Assembly (NCBI GenBank): GCA_900765125.1
Contig: CAAFQL010000144.1
Coordinates: 1-19,977 of the forward strand
Reading direction: 5' to 3'
Origin: Oscillospiraceae bacterium
GTDB taxonomy: Bacteria; Bacillota; Clostridia; Oscillospirales; Ruminococcaceae
DNA: 19,977 nucleotides
A program made the position numbers and the translations under genes. The notes beneath the pieces were generated by a model. That model did no database searches, had not been told where the DNA came from, and saw only the letters and a list, made by a program, of their open reading frames with translations. Shown in pieces: positions 16,251-19,977 of the stretch. Positions within the stretch are counted from its first letter, which is position 1. Every line of letters starts with the position of its first letter.

Positions 16251-16919
16251 TCAGATCATCGCTTCAAACCGTTCAATATTTTCCTTTCTTCCAATAACCG
16301 TAATGGTATCTCCTGTGCTGAATGTATAACTCGGTTCAAAGTCGATAAGAACACTGTTATTGTGCTTTACGGCAACAATGTTTAACTGATAATTTCTGCG
16401 CACGTTCAGTGACAGAACACTCTGTCCTGCAATCTTTTCGGTAACTTCTATTTCCATAATATTTATATCATCACTAAGCTCTATGTATTCCAAAAGATTA
16501 GGCGCAAGAAGCTTATTGGCAAGCCTTATTGCCATGTCACGCTCAGGATATACTACCTCAGCACCCATCATTTCAAGTATGTCTCCATGCTCTTGGCTAT
16601 TGGCTTTAACTATAACTCTCTTAACACCAAAACGTTTTACATAGAGGGTCGTCAGAATACAAACATCTATCTGTTCTGCAATGCCTATTATTACAACATC
16701 ACATTCATGTATACCCGTCTGCTGCAAGCTTTCACTTGTCAGTGAATTTACAATATGTGCATTGTCAGTCAGAGAGGCAGCTTTATTTATCTTGTCCTCA
16801 TCCTTGTCAACCACAATAAGCTCACAGTCATTTACAGCAAGTGCCTGAGCTATCGCATAACCAAATCTTCCAAGACCAATAATGCCGTATACAAGTTTTT
16901 TCTGTTGTTTTCTTCTCAT
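16251..16919 (-). CDS. ktrA: KtrA/TrkA-type potassium uptake regulatory subunit
   Basis: This is a 222-residue cytosolic RCK protein that forms a gating ring under the KtrB pore and responds to nucleotides. Residues about 9-130 form the RCK_N/TrkA-N Rossmann domain with GIIGLGRFG (12-20) and the acidic end VDKDEDK that holds the ribose. Residues about 140-222 form the TrkA-C domain (DINIMEIEV, GDTITVIGR). The length is right for KtrA with one RCK unit rather than the doubled TrkA of enterobacteria. The start is supported by AAAGGAG about 10 nt upstream. It lies 17 nt after ktrB in the same operon and ends at 16186-16220. Confidence 0.95.
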   Translation of the reverse strand: MRRKQQKKLVYGIIGLGRFGYAIAQALAVNDCELIVVDKDEDKINKAASLTDNAHIVNSLTSESLQQTGIHECDVVIIGIAEQIDVCILTTLYVKRFGVKRVIVKANSQEHGDILEMMGAEVVYPERDMAIRLANKLLAPNLLEYIELSDDINIMEIEVTEKIAGQSVLSLNVRRNYQLNIVAVKHNNSVLIDFEPSYTFSTGDTITVIGRKENIERFEAMI

Positions 16920-16936
16920 AATAACGTCTCCTTTCT

Positions 16937-18232
16937 TTATCCGATAGGCAGATGACCTTCCGGCAGCTCCGTATAATACGTATGTTTTCTTGCAAAAATA
17001 CTTATAATAGTCAGCGAGCCAAGTCGTCCCATATACATTGTAGCTATAATACAGATTTTTGCGGGCAAACAGAATCCTGCTGTAATACCTGTGGAAAGTC
17101 CCACTGTTGCATAGGCGGAAAACACCTCGTACAGTAGGGATGACAGAGGAATATCCGGTTCAAATAAGCTGAGCAGAAGAGTACAGGTAAACACCACTGT
17201 AAGCGCTATTACAAATATTGTAAAGGCTGAATGAACAGTGGAAGATGAAAGCCTTCGCTTGAATGCAGTAACCGAACGTCCTGAAGGATATGCAAGAATA
17301 GCCCTGAACATAGTAAATACGCTTGTAACCTTTATACCGCCGCCTGTGGATCCAGGAGCTGCACCGATAAGCATTAGCACCATCATTACAAGCAGACCTG
17401 CGTCACTGAATTCACCTATGCTATAGGTGGAAAAACCTGCGGTTCTGGTAGAAACACTTGTAAAAAATGCAGCAAGCCATGAAATATCTCTGTCAGTTAT
17501 TTTTAGAAGCAGCATTCCTCCGAATGTAAGGATCACAGTCATAAGCATAACTACTTTTGTGTGGAGACTCCATTTACGTATATGCCATTTTTTTCTTATT
17601 ACCTCACTTATTACAAAGAAGCCAAGACCGCCTGCAACAATAAGAAAAGCTGTTATCAGATTAAGCGGAATATTGTCAATGTAGCCGGAAAGTCCTCTGC
17701 CACCGCCTAATATATCAAATCCTGCATTGTTGAATGAGGCAACTGAATGAAAAATGCTTATACCCACAGCGTGCCAAAATGGATAATCCTGCACAAATAC
17801 AAAAAAGCTGAGAAATGCACCTGCTGCTTCAACTGTAATTGTTGTGATAAGAACCCATTTTATAAGTCCCTGAAGTCCCATCATAGATGGATAGTTAAGA
17901 GCCTCACGGAGAAGAACTTTGTCACGCATACGTATTTTTTTGCCAGCCATTGTGATAAATCCAAGACCGATAGTAGTAATACCCAGTCCTCCTATCTGTA
18001 TGAGTATGCCAATGACCGTCTGCCCGAAAGCAGTGAATGTATCTGCGGAATCGGTAACAAGAAGTCCTGTTACACATACTGCGCTTGTAGATGTGAAAAG
18101 CGCATCATAAAACGGCAGATCCTTTCCCGATTTCTGGGATATAGGGAGCATAAGGAGAACTGTTCCTGCTAAAATTATAAGTGCAAACCCCAAGGCTATT
18201 GCCTGCATAGGTCTTAAATGTCGTTTTTTCAT
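16937..18232 (-). CDS. ktrB: KtrB/TrkH-type potassium transporter pore subunit
   Basis: The protein has 431 residues in the cytoplasmic membrane and carries K+ (often Na+-coupled) inward. The four pore loops of the TrkH/KtrB family are visible, each with the filter Gly: TSTSAVCVTGLL (48-59), SFNNAGFD, STRTAGFS and YATVGLSTG. Four M1-P-M2 units account for the eight membrane helices. The start is supported by AGAGGA (18242-18247), which overlaps the stop of the preceding AAA+ gene. It is cotranscribed with ktrA downstream and the AAA+ ATPase upstream. No c-di-AMP or other riboswitch is visible in the short gaps; the operon promoter lies outside the window. Confidence 0.95.
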   Translation of the reverse strand: MKKRHLRPMQAIALGFALIILAGTVLLMLPISQKSGKDLPFYDALFTSTSAVCVTGLLVTDSADTFTAFGQTVIGILIQIGGLGITTIGLGFITMAGKKIRMRDKVLLREALNYPSMMGLQGLIKWVLITTITVEAAGAFLSFFVFVQDYPFWHAVGISIFHSVASFNNAGFDILGGGRGLSGYIDNIPLNLITAFLIVAGGLGFFVISEVIRKKWHIRKWSLHTKVVMLMTVILTFGGMLLLKITDRDISWLAAFFTSVSTRTAGFSTYSIGEFSDAGLLVMMVLMLIGAAPGSTGGGIKVTSVFTMFRAILAYPSGRSVTAFKRRLSSSTVHSAFTIFVIALTVVFTCTLLLSLFEPDIPLSSLLYEVFSAYATVGLSTGITAGFCLPAKICIIATMYMGRLGSLTIISIFARKHTYYTELPEGHLPIG

Positions 18233-18246
18233 ATGTACTTATCCTC

Positions 18247-19689
18247 TCAGTTAAGGGTAACATTTTCCACATCAGCAAGTTCAAGCGATGTTAAGATCTC
18301 ATTTGAGATCTCGCCTTTTATTTTTGCAATACGGTTTGCCTGATTGGAAAGAGCACTGTCAACAAAATTACGCACATCTCTTGCATTTGCAAAGTTTTCA
18401 TTGGCATCTGCACAGCGTTTCTGGAAGAAATCAAGAACGGCAAGTTCCGCTTCTCTTGTCGGGATAAGTGCATAGTTTTTACACATATTTTTAAAGATTT
18501 CCAAAAGCTCTATCGGATCGTAATCCTCAAAAAGTATCATAGTACGGAATCTTGAATGAAGTCCGGGGTTAGATTCAAGAAACTGCTTCATTTCCTCAGG
18601 ATAACCCGCAACTATCACAATAAAGTCATCTCTGTGATCCTCCATTTCTTTGAGCAGAGTATTGACCGCTTCCATTCCAAAATCATTAGAACCTGCCTGA
18701 GATGTAAGAGTGTATGCTTCATCTATGAAAAGTACGCCGCCCATAGCTTTTTCAATGACTTTAGCGGTTTTTATAGCAGTCTGACCAATATATCCGCTGA
18801 CCAAATCAGCTCGATCTGTTTCAACAAGGTGTCCTTTTAGAAGAATGCCGAGCTTTGAGTATATCTTAGCAAGAAGTCTTGCAACTGTTGTTTTTCCCGT
18901 ACCGGGATTCCCTGAAAAAACCATGTGAAGAGAAAGTGACAGCTCAGGAAGTCCCCTTTCCTGACGCAGTTTTTTCACCTTGATAAGATTTATAAGACTG
19001 TCAAGCTCTTCCTTTACACGTTTAAGCCCTGTAAGACTATGCAGCTGCTCCATAAGTTCTTCAAGTGTTTCAGGGATTTCCTCTGTTATATCAGCAGAAA
19101 CCTCCTCTTCTCTTTCCTCTTTGGCTTTTGAACAGCTGCTGACCTGATGTATAAAATCTTCCGGCACACGTGCAACAAGACTTTTGAGCGGACTCTTCCA
19201 AAGCCGCAATTTTGCAGCCCTTTGTGAACGCAGTCTTACCATTATCTGTGCAATTGACGTTGTTTGGAAAACATCGGCAGAACCGTCCAAAGCACTGAGC
19301 ATAAGACCCAATGAATTTATTGTTTCAACAAACAGAAGCGATATGCTTCCCGTAGGATCACCGTCGAGCATATCCGCATCAGTAAAAAGCTCAAGTACTG
19401 CAAAAAATGTATCACAGACGCTTTTCTGAGTTATTTTATATTCAGACAAAAACATATTCAGATACTGTGCTGATGCCTTCATTCCCAAACAGCTTCCTAT
19501 AAAGTCTATCTCTGATTCATTAAGAAAATTATTGGAGTTTGCAAGAAAAAGCATATATTTAAGATACGCAAATCTTGTAAAATCACGTGACGACATACTG
19601 TTTCCTTTTATAGTTATTCCTTTAGCTTCATACTTGCTGCAAAGCTCATAAGTATATTGTACTGCAAGCTGCAAATCAGTTTTCACCAT
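18247..19689 (-). CDS. SpoVK/CbbX-like AAA+ ATPase with N-terminal helical domain
   Basis: The protein has 480 residues. The C-terminal AAA+ module (about 215-475) has Walker [10 protein letters not shown] (260-268), an aromatic pore loop SGYIGQTA (298-305), Walker B VLFIDEA (319-325), a sensor region [11 protein letters not shown] and the arginine-finger stretch SRFR (379-382). This is the CbbX/SpoVK/EccA branch, hexameric remodelling ATPases. Residues 1-135 are helical, and the segment around [19 protein letters not shown] recalls a TerB-like domain (weak call). A charged Glu-rich linker (187-210) joins the halves. The protein is cytosolic and its target is unknown. Its 5' end overlaps the preceding gene by 14 nt, and ktrB starts 14 nt after its stop. 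The placement with Ktr genes may be simple cotranscription. Confidence 0.9.
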   Translation of the reverse strand: MVKTDLQLAVQYTYELCSKYEAKGITIKGNSMSSRDFTRFAYLKYMLFLANSNNFLNESEIDFIGSCLGMKASAQYLNMFLSEYKITQKSVCDTFFAVLELFTDADMLDGDPTGSISLLFVETINSLGLMLSALDGSADVFQTTSIAQIMVRLRSQRAAKLRLWKSPLKSLVARVPEDFIHQVSSCSKAKEEREEEVSADITEEIPETLEELMEQLHSLTGLKRVKEELDSLINLIKVKKLRQERGLPELSLSLHMVFSGNPGTGKTTVARLLAKIYSKLGILLKGHLVETDRADLVSGYIGQTAIKTAKVIEKAMGGVLFIDEAYTLTSQAGSNDFGMEAVNTLLKEMEDHRDDFIVIVAGYPEEMKQFLESNPGLHSRFRTMILFEDYDPIELLEIFKNMCKNYALIPTREAELAVLDFFQKRCADANENFANARDVRNFVDSALSNQANRIAKIKGEISNEILTSLELADVENVTLN

Positions 19690-19977
19690 CTACAGTCTCC
19701 TCTGCTTCTATATTCTCAAAAAGCACAGTTCTGAGATCATCATACATCTTCATATACGCATCAATAAGCTTCTGATTTGTATTTTCACGGGATTTTACTA
19801 TCTCCATAGCTGCATTAGCCTTTGCCTGTCCTGCAATATCTCCGGGAACAGTCTGCATAGGAAGTCTCTCCAAAAGATCAAGAGATTTCTGCATATGAAC
19901 ATGATCAGACTGCACATCTGAAAGCAGCCGCTTTATTGCCTCATAATTTTCTTTAAGTTCATTCAGTGTAAAAATAC
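19676..19977 (-). CDS. C-terminal part of a helical protein of unknown function (5' end outside window)
   Basis: The frame is open from the window edge to the stop at 19676-19678, so about 100 residues of a longer protein are visible. A GTG at 19913-19915 could be called as a start, but the frame continues upstream without a stop. The visible part is almost all charged and amphipathic helix ([41 protein letters not shown]), ends in an acidic tail, and has no Cys and no membrane segment. It overlaps the AAA+ gene by 14 nt, which implies translational coupling, so it may be a partner or adaptor of that ATPase. No family was recognised. Confidence 0.75.
   Translation of the reverse strand, partial: IFTLNELKENYEAIKRLLSDVQSDHVHMQKSLDLLERLPMQTVPGDIAGQAKANAAMEIVKSRENTNQKLIDAYMKMYDDLRTVLFENIEAEETVDGEN

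Overview
The window reads as a stretch of chromosome from a low-GC anaerobic Firmicute, most likely a Ruminococcus or close relative (Oscillospiraceae). The main evidence is two secreted proteins with type I dockerin domains (the cellulosome/amylosome docking module), BspA-type leucine-rich repeats, a ruminococcal-style lipoprotein, AGGAGG/AAAGG ribosome binding sites and an L-box-controlled lysine operon. No rRNA, tRNA, CRISPR array, insertion sequence or phage gene was seen.

Layout. (1) 1-3665, + strand: a tight four-gene operon. It holds the 3' part of a secreted protein with a Thr run, a signal-peptide/LRR/dockerin protein with a PrcB-like tail, a 208-residue Thr-rich protein made of about nine short Gly-centred repeats, and a radical SAM/SPASM peptide-maturase-type enzyme starting 5 nt later. 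The last pair looks like a precursor and maturase of an unusual RiPP-like system whose substrate has no cysteine beyond the lipobox. It is the best candidate for something new here. (2) 3744-4835, - strand: a YeiH-family membrane transporter, and 4982-6043, +: a two-domain lipoprotein with a strong promoter. (3) 6114-9273, - strand: asd-dapA-dapB, three enzymes on the aspartate-to-diaminopimelate/lysine route, behind a sigma-A-type promoter, a lysine riboswitch and a factor-independent terminator. (4) 9305-13683, + strand: queA and tgt (queuosine tRNA modification), then a dockerin protein only 2 nt after tgt, then a cytoplasmic-looking amidase-SH3 protein. (5) 13760-16181: divergent genes for a metallophosphoesterase-fold protein and a membrane-anchored D,D-carboxypeptidase-fold protein. 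Both have substitutions at conserved catalytic positions, so both may be pseudoenzymes. (6) 16251-19977, - strand: a tight operon with a helical protein (cut by the window end), a SpoVK/CbbX-like AAA+ ATPase with an N-terminal helical domain, and the KtrB and KtrA potassium uptake subunits.

Most of the gene blocks are separated by intrinsic terminator hairpins. Three of these share a CTG-x-TGCA core and look like copies of one genomic terminator family. The functional themes are cell envelope and precursor supply (DAP/lysine, amidase, carboxypeptidase fold), secreted or scaffold-attached proteins (dockerins), translation fidelity (queuosine) and ion homeostasis. All family assignments come from reading motifs by eye. 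No database search was run.
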